From assembly GCF_015209585.1 (NCBI RefSeq), contig NZ_JADEYR010000016.1:1-59787 (forward strand): a stretch of 59,787 nt of DNA, given 5' to 3'. The notes under the pieces are model-generated. The model saw nothing but the letters and a program-made list of their open reading frames with translations. It did no database searches and was not told the DNA's origin. Below, in pieces: positions 15,239 to 24,079 of this stretch. How positions within the stretch are numbered: position 1 is the stretch's first letter; each line of letters opens with the position of its first letter. A program made the position numbers and the translations under genes. This DNA is from Brachybacterium epidermidis (lineage in GTDB: Bacteria > Actinomycetota > Actinomycetes > Actinomycetales > Dermabacteraceae).

Positions 15239-15991
15239 TCACTTGACCACCTGGGAATGCGTGGGTTCTGCCAGCTCGCGCACCGCGTCGATCCGCATCT
15301 CGTCCTCCGCGCGAACGGTGAAGGTGCCCCCCGCGGAGGAGACGGAGTCCGCAGCCCCGCCGGGGATCTTCAGGGCGGGCTCCATGACGGTCGGGTCGCC
15401 GATGGCGCGGATGACGTAGGGCGAGGGGATCTCGGTGCCGTCCACGACGATGCCGCCGTCGGCCCCGGCGGTGATGGAGGTGGAGGCGATCACCCGCACC
15501 GGCCCGATCTGCAGCACCTCCGCACCCGCGTTGCGCAGCTCCTGCACGACGCCGAGCACGATCCCGGTGGAGACGCTGCCGGCGGGATCGGAGATGGTGA
15601 CGTGCAGGCCGCGGCCCTCCGCGGGCACGGTACCGGCCAGGATCTCCAGGTCCTCAAGGCGCTCGGCGGCGGCGCTCTGCGCGGCGGCATCGTCCTCCTG
15701 TCCCGCTTCCAGGGAGGCCAGTGTGCGGTCCAGCTCAGCGTTCTCGTCCTCCAGTGAGTCGACGTGGCGACCGGACTCGTCCAGCAGGCGCAGCAGCTCC
15801 TGCTGGGAGGCGCCCTGCAGTGAGTCCTCCTCGCGCTGGCCCACCTGCACCGCGATCGACAGCCCCAGCAGGAAGCACAGCAGGCCCACGATCAGCTGGG
15901 AGAGGGTGGCCCGCGGGGCGAGGGTGCCGCGCAGGTTGCGCCAGGCCCGGCGCTGCTGGCCGTGGGACTCGGGGATGCGGGTGCCGGTCAT
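15239..15991 (-). CDS. DUF881 membrane-anchored protein (second copy)
   Basis: 250 aa from ATG 15991, which overlaps the Sbp stop codon by 4 bp. An N-terminal single membrane helix (about 32-52, LIVGLLCFLLGLSIAVQV) is followed by a coiled coil (about 60-115) and a C-terminal DUF881 domain with GRGLHVTISDP and ELRNAGAEVLQIGPVRV. DUF881-Sbp-DUF881 triads (mycobacterial Rv1823-Rv1825) belong to the cell-division/envelope neighbourhood; their molecular role is poorly known. Most of the protein would lie outside the membrane. Confidence 0.8.
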   Translation of the reverse strand: MTGTRIPESHGQQRRAWRNLRGTLAPRATLSQLIVGLLCFLLGLSIAVQVGQREEDSLQGASQQELLRLLDESGRHVDSLEDENAELDRTLASLEAGQEDDAAAQSAAAERLEDLEILAGTVPAEGRGLHVTISDPAGSVSTGIVLGVVQELRNAGAEVLQIGPVRVIASTSITAGADGGIVVDGTEIPSPYVIRAIGDPTVMEPALKIPGGAADSVSSAGGTFTVRAEDEMRIDAVRELAEPTHSQVVK

Positions 15992-16320
15992 GACCGCAGC
16001 AGGCGGCGCCGGATGGCTGCCGCGTTGGAGAAGATGCGGATGCCCAGCACCACGATCACGGCGGTGGACAGCTGTGCCCCCACGCCCAGCTGGTCCCCCA
16101 GGAACACCAGGAACGCTGCGATCAGCACGTTGAACAGGAACGAGGTGATGAACACGTGGGAGTCGAAGGCGCCGTCGAGGGCTGCGCGCAGACCACCGGC
16201 GAGAGTGTCCAGGGCCGCCACCACGGCGATCGGCAGGTAGGGCTGCAGGAACACGGGCACGTCGGGCTGGAGCACCACCCCGATGATCACGCCCAGCAGC
16301 AGGCCGATGATGGCGATCAT
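15988..16320 (-). CDS. sbp: Small basic membrane protein Sbp (DUF1290)
   Basis: 110 aa with three hydrophobic segments (about 2-18, 29-45 and 62-95) and a basic C-terminal end (RRRLLRS). IIGLLLGVIIGVVLQP, PIAVVAALD and GGLRAALDGAF match the DUF1290/Sbp family found next to DUF881 genes and near ftsQAZ in other bacteria. Start and stop overlap both neighbours by 4 bp (ATGA), so the triad is one translationally coupled unit. Confidence 0.85.
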   Translation of the reverse strand: MIAIIGLLLGVIIGVVLQPDVPVFLQPYLPIAVVAALDTLAGGLRAALDGAFDSHVFITSFLFNVLIAAFLVFLGDQLGVGAQLSTAVIVVLGIRIFSNAAAIRRRLLRS

Positions 16321-17321
16321 GGGTTCTCCCCCTCGGAGTCGTCGGTGGATGGGCTGCCCTCGGGCACGGCGCCGCGCTCGGGCTCCACACCGGAGGCCTC
16401 CCGCAGCGTCGCCGCGGTGCGGGCAGGGACGGTGAGCTCCTCCCCCGCCTCCCAGGACAGGCGGATGCCGAACCGCGTGGACAGGCCACTGAGGTAGGTG
16501 CCGTCCTGGCTCTGCTCGAACCCGGAGCGCAGCTCGGCGCTGTCGCCAAGCGCGGTGACCTGGTAGGGCGGTGAGAGGGGCCGGAAGTCCACCAGCACGG
16601 CATCGCCCGCGCGGCGGATGGCGCTGGTGGAGGTGATGCGCTGGCCGTTGATGGAGACGGCCTCGGCGCCAGCGGCCCACAGGCCGTTCACCGCGATCTG
16701 CAGGTCGCCGTCGGTGACGCGGTTGACCACACCTCCGGTGGTGCCCGGCTCGGCGGGCAGCGGTGCGGAGTCATCGACGGTGAACACCACGCCCGGTCCG
16801 GTCATGGGGACTGCGCCGGTGGCGCGCTCATAGGCGGCCAGGCGATCACCGGCGCCAGCATCCCCGCTCTCGAGCACCTGCTGCTGGAGCTCGGCGATCC
16901 TCTCGATGGGCTCGTCGCGATGGGTCTCGAGGTCATCGGCCTCGCTGCGCGACTCGATCACGCGCTGCTGGAGCTGGGCGCGGGGGCTGTCCTCCCCGGA
17001 GGCGGCCTCGCGCAGATTCGTCACCGAGACCGCGAACACGAAGCCGAGCACCACCGCCGCGATCGCTGTCAGCGTGCGCGTGGTGGGGGTGTCGACGAGC
17101 TCCTCGTCCTCGTGGCTGTCCTCGGTGCCGCGCAGGGCGTCGACGTCGAGCGGGTTGGAGGTGAGGGCGCGCAGCAGCGACATCGGTGAGTACGGGGTCT
17201 CACCGTGCGGGGTCATGGGCCGTTCGCGCCGATCACCGGTGGAGGCCGCGGCGACCTCCGGCTGCTCGGGCGGCTCCGGCGGCACTCCCCCAGCGGGCGT
17301 GTCGGACTGCTCGGCATGCAT
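16317..17321 (-). CDS. DUF881 membrane-anchored protein (first copy)
   Basis: 334 aa. The N-terminal 80 residues are a Pro/Glu-rich cytoplasmic region, then one membrane helix (about 84-102, LTAIAAVVLGFVFAVSVTN), a coiled coil (about 108-150) and the DUF881 domain (about 165-295: GPGVVFTVDD, INGQRITSTSAIR, PPYQVTALG). First gene of the triad; its ATG at 17321 is preceded at 6 bases by TAGTGT, a leaderless signal. The C-terminal tail is acidic. Confidence 0.8.
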   Translation of the reverse strand: MHAEQSDTPAGGVPPEPPEQPEVAAASTGDRRERPMTPHGETPYSPMSLLRALTSNPLDVDALRGTEDSHEDEELVDTPTTRTLTAIAAVVLGFVFAVSVTNLREAASGEDSPRAQLQQRVIESRSEADDLETHRDEPIERIAELQQQVLESGDAGAGDRLAAYERATGAVPMTGPGVVFTVDDSAPLPAEPGTTGGVVNRVTDGDLQIAVNGLWAAGAEAVSINGQRITSTSAIRRAGDAVLVDFRPLSPPYQVTALGDSAELRSGFEQSQDGTYLSGLSTRFGIRLSWEAGEELTVPARTAATLREASGVEPERGAVPEGSPSTDDSEGENP

Positions 17322-17327
17322 ACCTGC

Positions 17328-17333
17328 ACACTA
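17328..17333 (-). promoter_or_regulatory. Putative -10 element of the DUF881-sbp-DUF881 operon
   Basis: TAGTGT on the minus strand ends 6 bases before ATG 17321. There is no Shine-Dalgarno sequence. Confidence 0.45.
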
Positions 17334-17400
17334 GCCCCCGGGGTGGTCGCAACAGCGGTCCCACGCAGGCGGGGCGAGCATCGCAGGTCCCGGGAGTCGA

Positions 17401-18102
17401 TCAGACGCGCGGCACCTTCAGATCGTCATCGGGAAGGGAGCTCAGGTCGAGCCTGCCGGCGTCGGGAGTGCCGGGCGCGCGGGCCAACAGCACGAAGCGA
17501 CTCGCGGTCGCCTCCAGCGGGCCGTCCTCGAAGCGCGCGGCGAACCGCGCCAGGGCATCCTCGAGACCGGGAGCGTCCGGGTGCGGTGTGGGCAGCCACG
17601 GCATGCGGGCCGCGTAGCGCAGCAGCGCCTCGGGCTCCTCGAAGGTGTAGTGCCCGCGGTGCGCGTCGGCCCGCTCGATGGTGAGACCGGAGCGCACCAG
17701 TGCGTTCTCCATCTCCATCAGCGACACGGTGGGAGCGGCGGGCTGGGACGAGGGGCCGCTGAGCGCGCAGAGCTCCTCGCGCACCTCGGCGAGGTCGTCG
17801 CTGCCGGCCTGCTCGGTCAGGAAGGTGCCGTCGGGCTGCAGCAGGGAGGCGATCTCACCGGCGTCGATCCCACGGAAGCGGCTCACCACCAGGTCATAGG
17901 TGCCGGCGCTGGCATCGGGGAGATCGTCCCCCAGGTCCAGCACGCTGTCGGCGACCTGGCTGAGGTTGTCGACCAGCACCTCGAAGCGCCACGGGGCCTC
18001 GTGCTCGGTGAAGCCGGCGATCTCGGGCGCGGAGTGGTCCTTCGCCTGGGCCTCCTCGGCCACCACGCGACTCCACTGCTGCAGACGATCCTTATCGACC
18101 AT
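17401..18102 (-). CDS. Degenerate class I SAM-methyltransferase-like protein
   Basis: 233 aa from ATG 18102. The latter part of a class I methyltransferase can be traced: SVLDLGDDLPDAS (about 53-65) at the place of the acidic strand, YDLVVSRF (about 69-76), and LLQPDGTFLTEQ (about 86-97) with the post-motif Pro-Asp-Gly turn. A regular Gly-rich SAM loop is not evident near the start, so cofactor binding is uncertain. Probably a shortened paralogue whose substrate is unknown. It diverges from tRNA-Pro. Confidence 0.6.
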   Translation of the reverse strand: MVDKDRLQQWSRVVAEEAQAKDHSAPEIAGFTEHEAPWRFEVLVDNLSQVADSVLDLGDDLPDASAGTYDLVVSRFRGIDAGEIASLLQPDGTFLTEQAGSDDLAEVREELCALSGPSSQPAAPTVSLMEMENALVRSGLTIERADAHRGHYTFEEPEALLRYAARMPWLPTPHPDAPGLEDALARFAARFEDGPLEATASRFVLLARAPGTPDAGRLDLSSLPDDDLKVPRV

Positions 18103-18205
18103 GCTCCGCCTTCCGTAGGGTGCCGCAGGTCACGGTGCTCTCGATTCGCTCCCCGCCGTTCCTGCAGGGTACTATCGACGTCGGCCCTCCCGCCGTGGAG
18201 GGTTT

Positions 18206-18279
<74 letters not shown>

Positions 18280-18297
18280 CCGAAGAAGTAGCAGGCC

Positions 18298-18330
18298 ACG
18301 GGCACTTTCCAGAATCTGGGAGGTGCCCGT
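18298..18330 (+). terminator. Hairpin downstream of tRNA-Pro
   Basis: 8-bp inverted repeat ACGGGCAC/GTGCCCGT with a 17-base loop, starting 19 bases after the tRNA. It could terminate the tRNA transcript; there is no U tract. Confidence 0.4.
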
Positions 18331-18369
18331 TGGCATTCCCCCGCACGCTCGGTCGCACGACGGTTGTCC

Positions 18370-18684
18370 TCACACGCGAAGGGGCACCATGACCGGCCCC
18401 AGCAACGCCGCCCCGGCAGCGATCACCGCCTGGGCGTGGCGCAGTGTCGGGGTGATGAACACGCCGCTCTCGCCGTCCTTCCCGATGCCGATGGTCGGCA
18501 CGTCCACGCGGGTCGAGACCAGCTGCACGTCCGCGAGCCCCTGAGCGCACACGGCGAGGGCCTCGCCCTCGGTGACGGCGGCGGCCACTAGCGCCATGGT
18601 CTCCGGGTGGCGCAGGGGCTCCCCCGGGTAGGCCCGGCAGGAGGCGATCAGTCCGCCGCGCAGCGGTTCGGTGAGCGAGTGCAC
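18370..18684 (-). pseudogene. nanE: Truncated N-acetylmannosamine-6-phosphate 2-epimerase
   Basis: The leftward frame gives about 104 residues from GTG 18684 (ATG 18717 would add 11 residues but overlaps the sialidase start). It matches the N-terminal half of NanE: LRGGLIASCRAYPGEPL, then IGIGKDGESGVFITPT with the catalytic-region Lys, then a AVIAAGAALLG helix. Full-length NanE is about 220-230 residues; here the second half, including the conserved D-A-T-x-R segment after the AAGA helix, is absent and replaced by PVMVPLRV and a stop. The loss ends 91 bp from tRNA-Pro. A TIM barrel cut in half should be inactive. The gene pairs functionally with the adjacent sialidase. Confidence 0.75.
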
Positions 18685-18715
18685 GAGAGGTCCTTCCGGT
18701 CTGGGAGGATCAGGC

Positions 18716-21121
18716 ATGGTCCACGCCGAGGAACCCGGAGCCTTCGAGGAGCAGCGCATCGCACTGGGAGGTGACGGTGCGTTCCCCAACTACCGCATCC
18801 CCGCGATCATCCAGCTGGAGGGCGGCGACCTGCTCGCCTCCTACGACGGTCGGCCCACCGGGATCGACGCCCCCGGCCCGAACTCCATCCTGCAGCGCCG
18901 CTCCACCGACGGCGGGAGGACCTGGGGAGAGCAGACGGTTGTCGCCCAAGGAGAGGACGGGGCCCAGAAGATCGGGTACTCCGATCCCTCCTACGTGTAC
19001 GACCGCGAGACCGGGACTCTGTTCAACTTCCACGTGTTCTCCAAGGACACCGGGTTCTGGAACAGCGCCTATGGCAACGACGACGCCGACCGCTCGGTGA
19101 TGAGCGCCTCCGTCTCGATCTCCACCGACGGCGGGCACACCTGGACCAAGGAATCGGTCACCGAGGTGGTCAAGCCCCCGGAGGTGCGCGCCACCTTCGC
19201 CACCTCCGGCCACGGCATCCAGATCCGCCACGGCGAGCACGCCGGCCGCCTGGTCCTGCAGTACGCCGGCGCGTTCTCGGACGGCACCGTGAAGGCCTAC
19301 TCGGTCTATTCCGACGACCACGGGCAGACCTGGCAGATGGGCACACCCGTCGGCACCAACATGGACGAGAACAAGGTGGTGGAGCTCTCCGACGGCACCT
19401 TGATGCTGAACTCGCGCATGCACTCCGGCGGCAGCGCTCGGTACGTCGCCTACTCCTCCGACGGCGGCGAGACCTGGTCCGAGCCCGAGGTGGACCACAC
19501 GCTCACCGATCCCCGCAACAACGCCGCGATCATACCCATGAACCCCAATGCCACGGCCGGCAGCCCCGAGGCCAAGGAGCTGCTGTTCTCCAACGCGAAC
19601 AGCACCACCGGGCGTCAGAACGGGACCGTGCGCTACTCGTGCGATGACGGCGCCACCTGGCCGGTGGCGAAGGTGTTCCAGTCCGGTGCGACCTCGTACT
19701 CGGATCTGGTCGCGCTGCAGGACGGCACCTTCGGAGTGCTGTACGAAGCGGCGAACAGCGAGATCCGCTACGGCGCCTTCGACAAGGCGTGGCTGAACCC
19801 GTTCTGCGCGGCATTCTCCCCCGCCGCGGCCGGCCTCGATGCCGGCCAGAGCACCGAGCTGGAATTCACCGTGCGCAACGATGATCAGGTGGCGCTGCCC
19901 GCCTGCACCGCCACCGCGTCCTTCCCGGCTGGATGGACCGCCAAGACCGTCGAGCTGCCTGCCCTGGATCCCGGCGAGTCCATCCAGCTGCGCATCCCGG
20001 TGACCGCCCCGGCCTTCGCCCAGGTGGGGGTCACCCGTGGTGAGATCCAGGTGAGCGCGGGCAGCTACGCACTGCGCGGCGATGCGGAGATCACCGTGGA
20101 GCAGGGGCCCCCGGCCATGCTGGGCGCCCAGATCACCGGTGAGCGCAATGATGCCGGGCGCGATCTCGCCGCCGATCCGTACGGCGAGGGCGATCAGGTG
20201 CCGTACCGCTTCCGTGTGCAATCCACCTCGAACGTCTCGCAGACGGTCACGCCGGTGTCCGGGAACCTCACCCCGTTCGTGCCGCCGGAGCCCGGCAACT
20301 GCCGCTGGCGGAACCTGCCGGCCGGTGACGGCTACGACTGCCTCACCCCTCGCCACCTGGTCACCGCTGAGGAGGCGGCCGACGGGTTCTTCGTCCCCGA
20401 CACCAGCTGGGAGCTGACCGGTGGTGGTCTGGATGCCGAGACCGTGCGCGTGGTCGGCGAGGAGGTGGACCTGCGGGAGCGCACCCCCGAGGTGGCCCTG
20501 GAGCGCTCCGTGACCCGCACCGTGGAGGTGGACGGAGACGGGACCGACTCGGTGGGCGACTCCATCGAGTACGCCGTGACGGCCACGAACACGGGAAACG
20601 TGCGCCTGACCGGACTCACCGGCGCGGTCCACGCCGAGCAGCTGGCCACGGAGGAGACGGCTGCCGCGACCGGCACCTACACCCTGACCGAGGCCGACGT
20701 GGTCGCAGGCACGGCCACCCTCCCGTCGCTCACCGTGACCGCCGTCAACGGCGGGCTCGAGGCGACCGCCTCCGTCGATGCGCAGCCGGTGCCGCTGGAG
20801 GTCGCAGCGCCCGCAGAGCCGAAGCCGGAGCTGTCCCTGACCGGCACTGTGCACCCCTCGATCCGGGGAACGGACCAGGGCGACCTCGAGCTGCCCGGTG
20901 GGAAGGTCGAGCGCGGCTCCACGGTCCGGATCGCTGGTCTGGAGCCCGGCGCCTGGTACGGCACCACTCTTGCCGGCACCCAGCTGGGCGATTGGCAGCA
21001 GGCCGATGCCAGCGGCTCGATCGCCGTCGCCCTCCCCGATACGCGGGGCGGGGCCGACACGTTCGCGGTGCATGCTGCCGACGGTTCGGTGCTGGGCTGG
21101 TCGCTCGTGAAGCTGCGCTGA
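18716..21121 (+). CDS. Multidomain sialidase (neuraminidase, GH33) without signal peptide
   Basis: 801 aa from ATG 18716 with GGGAGG at 18703-18708. The six-bladed GH33 propeller spans about 10-360: the Arg of NYRIPA (R27), Asp boxes at 63-70, 136-143, 199-206, 247-254 and a weaker one near 309-315, the likely catalytic Glu in DENKVVEL (E218), the Arg in LNSRMHSG (R234), and nucleophile Y343 in VLYEAANSE. Residues about 368-460 form a NEW3-like beta domain, about 510-690 DUF11-like surface repeats (SIEYAVTATNTGN), and the C-terminal part another beta domain. Such enzymes are normally secreted, yet no signal peptide is present and there is no LPxTG or membrane anchor. The start codon overlaps the possible ATG of the nanE remnant on the other strand (shared CATG), which suggests a deletion removed the original 5' end. 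Catalytic assignment is firm; secretion is doubtful. Confidence 0.85.
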   Translation: MVHAEEPGAFEEQRIALGGDGAFPNYRIPAIIQLEGGDLLASYDGRPTGIDAPGPNSILQRRSTDGGRTWGEQTVVAQGEDGAQKIGYSDPSYVYDRETGTLFNFHVFSKDTGFWNSAYGNDDADRSVMSASVSISTDGGHTWTKESVTEVVKPPEVRATFATSGHGIQIRHGEHAGRLVLQYAGAFSDGTVKAYSVYSDDHGQTWQMGTPVGTNMDENKVVELSDGTLMLNSRMHSGGSARYVAYSSDGGETWSEPEVDHTLTDPRNNAAIIPMNPNATAGSPEAKELLFSNANSTTGRQNGTVRYSCDDGATWPVAKVFQSGATSYSDLVALQDGTFGVLYEAANSEIRYGAFDKAWLNPFCAAFSPAAAGLDAGQSTELEFTVRNDDQVALPACTATASFPAGWTAKTVELPALDPGESIQLRIPVTAPAFAQVGVTRGEIQVSAGSYALRGDAEITVEQGPPAMLGAQITGERNDAGRDLAADPYGEGDQVPYRFRVQSTSNVSQTVTPVSGNLTPFVPPEPGNCRWRNLPAGDGYDCLTPRHLVTAEEAADGFFVPDTSWELTGGGLDAETVRVVGEEVDLRERTPEVALERSVTRTVEVDGDGTDSVGDSIEYAVTATNTGNVRLTGLTGAVHAEQLATEETAAATGTYTLTEADVVAGTATLPSLTVTAVNGGLEATASVDAQPVPLEVAAPAEPKPELSLTGTVHPSIRGTDQGDLELPGGKVERGSTVRIAGLEPGAWYGTTLAGTQLGDWQQADASGSIAVALPDTRGGADTFAVHAADGSVLGWSLVKLR

Positions 21122-21144
21122 CGGGTCCACCCAGCAGTCCCGCT

Positions 21145-21178
21145 GGGCCGGGGCGTTCCCGTGGGAACGCCCCGGCCC
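21145..21178 (+). terminator. Strong terminator after the sialidase gene
   Basis: Perfect 16-bp inverted repeat, left arm 21145-21160 (GGGCCGGGGCGTTCCC), right arm 21163-21178, followed by TTCTCC. This is the longest perfect stem I see in the window. Confidence 0.85.
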
Positions 21179-21413
21179 TTCTCCGTCCCCGCGCGGGAGG
21201 CGCACACCGGGTGGGAGGGTGACCTCCCTGTGCCGTGGGCACCGTGCGCAGGATCCTCCAGGACCAAGGAGCCTCCGCGTCACCGGTGGCGATCGATGCG
21301 ATCACAGCGACCTCCGAGACCGCGAGCGCCGCCGCGGGGAACAGTGCAGGTGTCCGTTCCGTCATCCCCGCGCTCCCATGCCGGAACGCCACCACCCTGG
21401 TCGCGGCGAGTCG

Positions 21414-21419
21414 TACAGT
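21414..21419 (+). promoter_or_regulatory. Putative -10 element of codBA; remainder of spacer empty
   Basis: TACAGT ends 5 bases before GTG 21425 and there is no Shine-Dalgarno sequence, so codB is probably leaderless. The 303-bp spacer between the sialidase and codB holds the terminator at its left end and this element at its right end. I see no riboswitch, operator palindrome or other gene between them. Confidence 0.45.
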
Positions 21420-21424
21420 GCCCC

Positions 21425-22723
21425 GTGACGAACAGCGCCCCCACCGCCCCCACTGCGGACGCCCCTCCCCGAGGGGACCACGACTACTCCCTCGAACCCG
21501 TCCCCCTCAGTGCTCGACGCGGCTTCTGGGCGGTGGGCTTCGTGATGCTGGGGTTCACGTTCTTCTCAGCCAGCATGAGCGTCGGGGCCCGCCTGGGCAA
21601 CGGGCTGGACCTCACCGGCTTCCTCGCCGCGACCACGATCGGCGGCCTGATCCTGGCGGCGTACACCGGGGCACTCGGCTACATCGGTGCACGCACCGGC
21701 ATGAGCATGGACCTGCTGGCGCAGCGGGCCTTCGGTGTCACCGGGTCGCTGCTCCCCTCGGCGCTGATCGCCCTGACGCAGATGGGCTGGTTCGGTGTGG
21801 GGGTGGCCATGTTCGCCCTGCCCACCGGGGACCTGCTGGGCATCGGCCCGTGGCCGATCGTGATCATCGCCGGTGCGCTGATGACGGCGTCGGCCTACTA
21901 CGGGATCCGGGCCATCGAGATCGTCAGCTTCGTGTCCGTGCCGCTGATCGCGGTGCTGGGCACCTATTCGATGATCACCGCCACCACCGACGGCGGGGGC
22001 CTGGCTGAGGTGTTCGCCGCCTCCTCCGGCATGCCGCTGGTGATGGGGATCGGCCTGGTGATGGGCTCCTTCGTCTCCGGTGGCACCGCCACGCCCAACT
22101 TCACGCGCTTCGCCCGCAGCCCCCGCATCGCCGTGATCACGACGGTGGTCGCCTTCCTGCTGGGCAACGCCCTGATGTTCGGTTTCGGAGCCGTGGGTGG
22201 AGCGTTCACCGGCCAGGAGGACATCTTCTACGTGATGATCGCGCAGGGGCTGGCCATCCCCGCCCTCATCGTGCTGGGTGCGAACATCTGGACCACCAAC
22301 AACAACGCGCTGTACACCACCGGTCTCGGCTTCGCGAACGTCACCAAGATCGACAAGCGCCCCCTGGTGCTGGTGGCCGGTGCGGTGGGCACCCTGAGCG
22401 CGCTGTGGCTGTACGACAACTTCGTGGTGTGGCTGAACGTCCTGAACGCCACGCTGCCCCCGATCGGCGCGATCCTGATCGCGGACTTCCTGCGGCATCG
22501 TCGTGCCTACGTCGGCACCGCGGCCAAGCGGCCCGCACGCCGCGCGGGCCTGGCCTGGGGATCGGTGCTGGGCGTGGTGGTCGGGGGCCTGGTGGGCTGG
22601 TTCGTGCCCCTGGGCATCGCCTCCATCAACGCGATGGCCGTCGCGGTGGCGTGCTACCTGCTGGGGGACCTGCTCACCGGCCGGCCCGACGAGGCCGCTG
22701 CCCCTGAGAGACTGTCGGCATGA
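21425..22723 (+). CDS. codB: Cytosine permease
   Basis: 432 aa, about 12 hydrophobic helices, NCS1 (cytosine-purine permease) family. Recognisable blocks are FWAVGFVMLGFTFFSASMSV (first helices), GYIGARTGMSMDLLAQRAFG, TQMGWFGVGVAMFA (helix 3, substrate region), SGGTATPNFTRFAR and IWTTNNNALYTTGLG (helix 8 region). The start GTG 21425 follows a -10 box with leaderless spacing. It overlaps codA by 4 bp, so uptake and deamination of cytosine are coupled. The protein sits in the cytoplasmic membrane, probably with proton symport as in the family. Confidence 0.9.
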   Translation: MTNSAPTAPTADAPPRGDHDYSLEPVPLSARRGFWAVGFVMLGFTFFSASMSVGARLGNGLDLTGFLAATTIGGLILAAYTGALGYIGARTGMSMDLLAQRAFGVTGSLLPSALIALTQMGWFGVGVAMFALPTGDLLGIGPWPIVIIAGALMTASAYYGIRAIEIVSFVSVPLIAVLGTYSMITATTDGGGLAEVFAASSGMPLVMGIGLVMGSFVSGGTATPNFTRFARSPRIAVITTVVAFLLGNALMFGFGAVGGAFTGQEDIFYVMIAQGLAIPALIVLGANIWTTNNNALYTTGLGFANVTKIDKRPLVLVAGAVGTLSALWLYDNFVVWLNVLNATLPPIGAILIADFLRHRRAYVGTAAKRPARRAGLAWGSVLGVVVGGLVGWFVPLGIASINAMAVAVACYLLGDLLTGRPDEAAAPERLSA

Positions 22724-23970
22724 GCAACCCCAGCCTGCTGATCAAGGATCTGCGCATCGAGGACGCCGAGTCCACCAGCGACCTGCGGATCCGTGACGGC
22801 CGCATCGCCGCGATCGCCCCCCGTCTGGATCCGACCGACGGGGAGGAGATCGTCCACGGCGCCGGGCGACTCGCGCTGCCGCCGCTGATCGAGTCCCACG
22901 TGCATCTGGACTCCGCGCTCACCGCGGGCCAGCCCCGGTACAACGAGACCGGCACCCTGTTCGAGGGGATCGAGGTGTGGGGCGAGCGCAAGCGCGAGCT
23001 CACCGTGGAGGACGTCAAGGAGCGGGCCGGTCGCGCCATCCGCCAGCAGGCGGGGTTCGGCATCCAGTACGTGCGCAGCCACGTCGACGTCACCGATCCG
23101 GAGCTCACGGCCCTGCGGGCACTGTTGGAGCTGCGCGAGGAGCTGAGGGACACCATCACCCTGCAGCTGGTGGCGTTCCCACAGGAGGGCATCCTTTCCT
23201 TCCCCGATGGTCCCCAGCTGATGCGCAGGGCCGCCGAGATGGGCGTGGATGCCCTGGGCGCCATCCCCCACTTCGAGTTCACCCGCGAGTACGCCGTGGA
23301 GTCGTTGAACCTGGTGTGCGAGCTGGCCGCGGAGTTCGACCTGCTGGTGGACGTGCACTGCGACGAGATCGACGACGAGGCCTCCCGGGGCCTGGAGACC
23401 CTGGCCACCCGCGCCCTCGAGCTGGGCCTGCGGGACCGCGTCACCGCCAGCCACACCACCGCCATGCACTCCTACAACAACGCGTACGTGGTGCGCCTGA
23501 TGCGGCTTCTCACCCTGAGCGGCATCAACATGGTCTCCAACCCGCTGGTGAACACGCATCTGCAGGGACGCACCGACACCTACCCCAAGCGCCGTGGAGT
23601 GACCAGGGTCAAGGAGCTCACCGAGGCCGGCATCAACGTCAGCTTCGGGCAGGACGACATCGTGGACCCGTGGAACCCCCTGGGCACCGGCAACCTTCGA
23701 GACGTGGTGCTGAACGGCCTGTACGTCACCCAGATGATGGGGCACGAGCAGATCCGCCGCTCCTACCGCTTCATCACCCACAATGCCGCCCGCACCCTCC
23801 ACCTGGGCGAGGACTACGGCATCGACGTGGGCAGGCCGGCCAGCTTCGTGATCCTGGACGCCGCCGATTGGCAGGAGGCGCTCAGCTGGAACGCCGGGCT
23901 CATCGCCTCCTACCGTGAGGGGCGCCTGATCGCTCGGGGCACCCCGGCCACCCGCGAGATCCTGTTCTGA
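22720..23970 (+). CDS. codA: Cytosine deaminase
   Basis: 416 aa amidohydrolase that hydrolyses cytosine to uracil and ammonia for pyrimidine salvage. Metal and catalytic motifs are in the CodA order: SHVHLDSAL (H60, H62), FPQEGILSF and AIPHFEFTREY, DVHCDEIDDE (H213, E216), SHTTAMHSY (H245, H250), and FGQDDIVDPWNPLG (D312, D313). The substrate-binding QGRTDTYPKRRG block matches E. coli CodA (QGRFDTYPKRRG). One difference is Gln at 311, where E. coli has His (FGHDD). It is co-transcribed with codB. Confidence 0.92.
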   Translation: MSNPSLLIKDLRIEDAESTSDLRIRDGRIAAIAPRLDPTDGEEIVHGAGRLALPPLIESHVHLDSALTAGQPRYNETGTLFEGIEVWGERKRELTVEDVKERAGRAIRQQAGFGIQYVRSHVDVTDPELTALRALLELREELRDTITLQLVAFPQEGILSFPDGPQLMRRAAEMGVDALGAIPHFEFTREYAVESLNLVCELAAEFDLLVDVHCDEIDDEASRGLETLATRALELGLRDRVTASHTTAMHSYNNAYVVRLMRLLTLSGINMVSNPLVNTHLQGRTDTYPKRRGVTRVKELTEAGINVSFGQDDIVDPWNPLGTGNLRDVVLNGLYVTQMMGHEQIRRSYRFITHNAARTLHLGEDYGIDVGRPASFVILDAADWQEALSWNAGLIASYREGRLIARGTPATREILF

Positions 23971-24067
23971 GTCGGCGGACCCGTCGCGGCAGGGGGCACC
24001 CGCCCTCGGCCGTTCCCTGCGCGCACCCGGACTGCGGACGCCACCGCGCCGGTGCTCCGGTAGTTCC

Positions 24068-24073
24068 TACACT
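24068..24073 (+). promoter_or_regulatory. Putative -10 element of purU
   Basis: TACACT ends 6 bases before ATG 24080. There is no Shine-Dalgarno sequence, consistent with a leaderless mRNA. Confidence 0.5.
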
Positions 24074-24079
24074 GCTCGG

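Noticed and set aside
18710..21283. 857-codon antisense frame opposite the sialidase
   Set aside because: Low-complexity shadow of the sialidase gene; no domain, and no sensible start region.
21179..21413. Riboswitch or operator upstream of codB
   Set aside because: No conserved purine-riboswitch core or clear palindrome is visible; only a terminator and a -10-like element can be supported.
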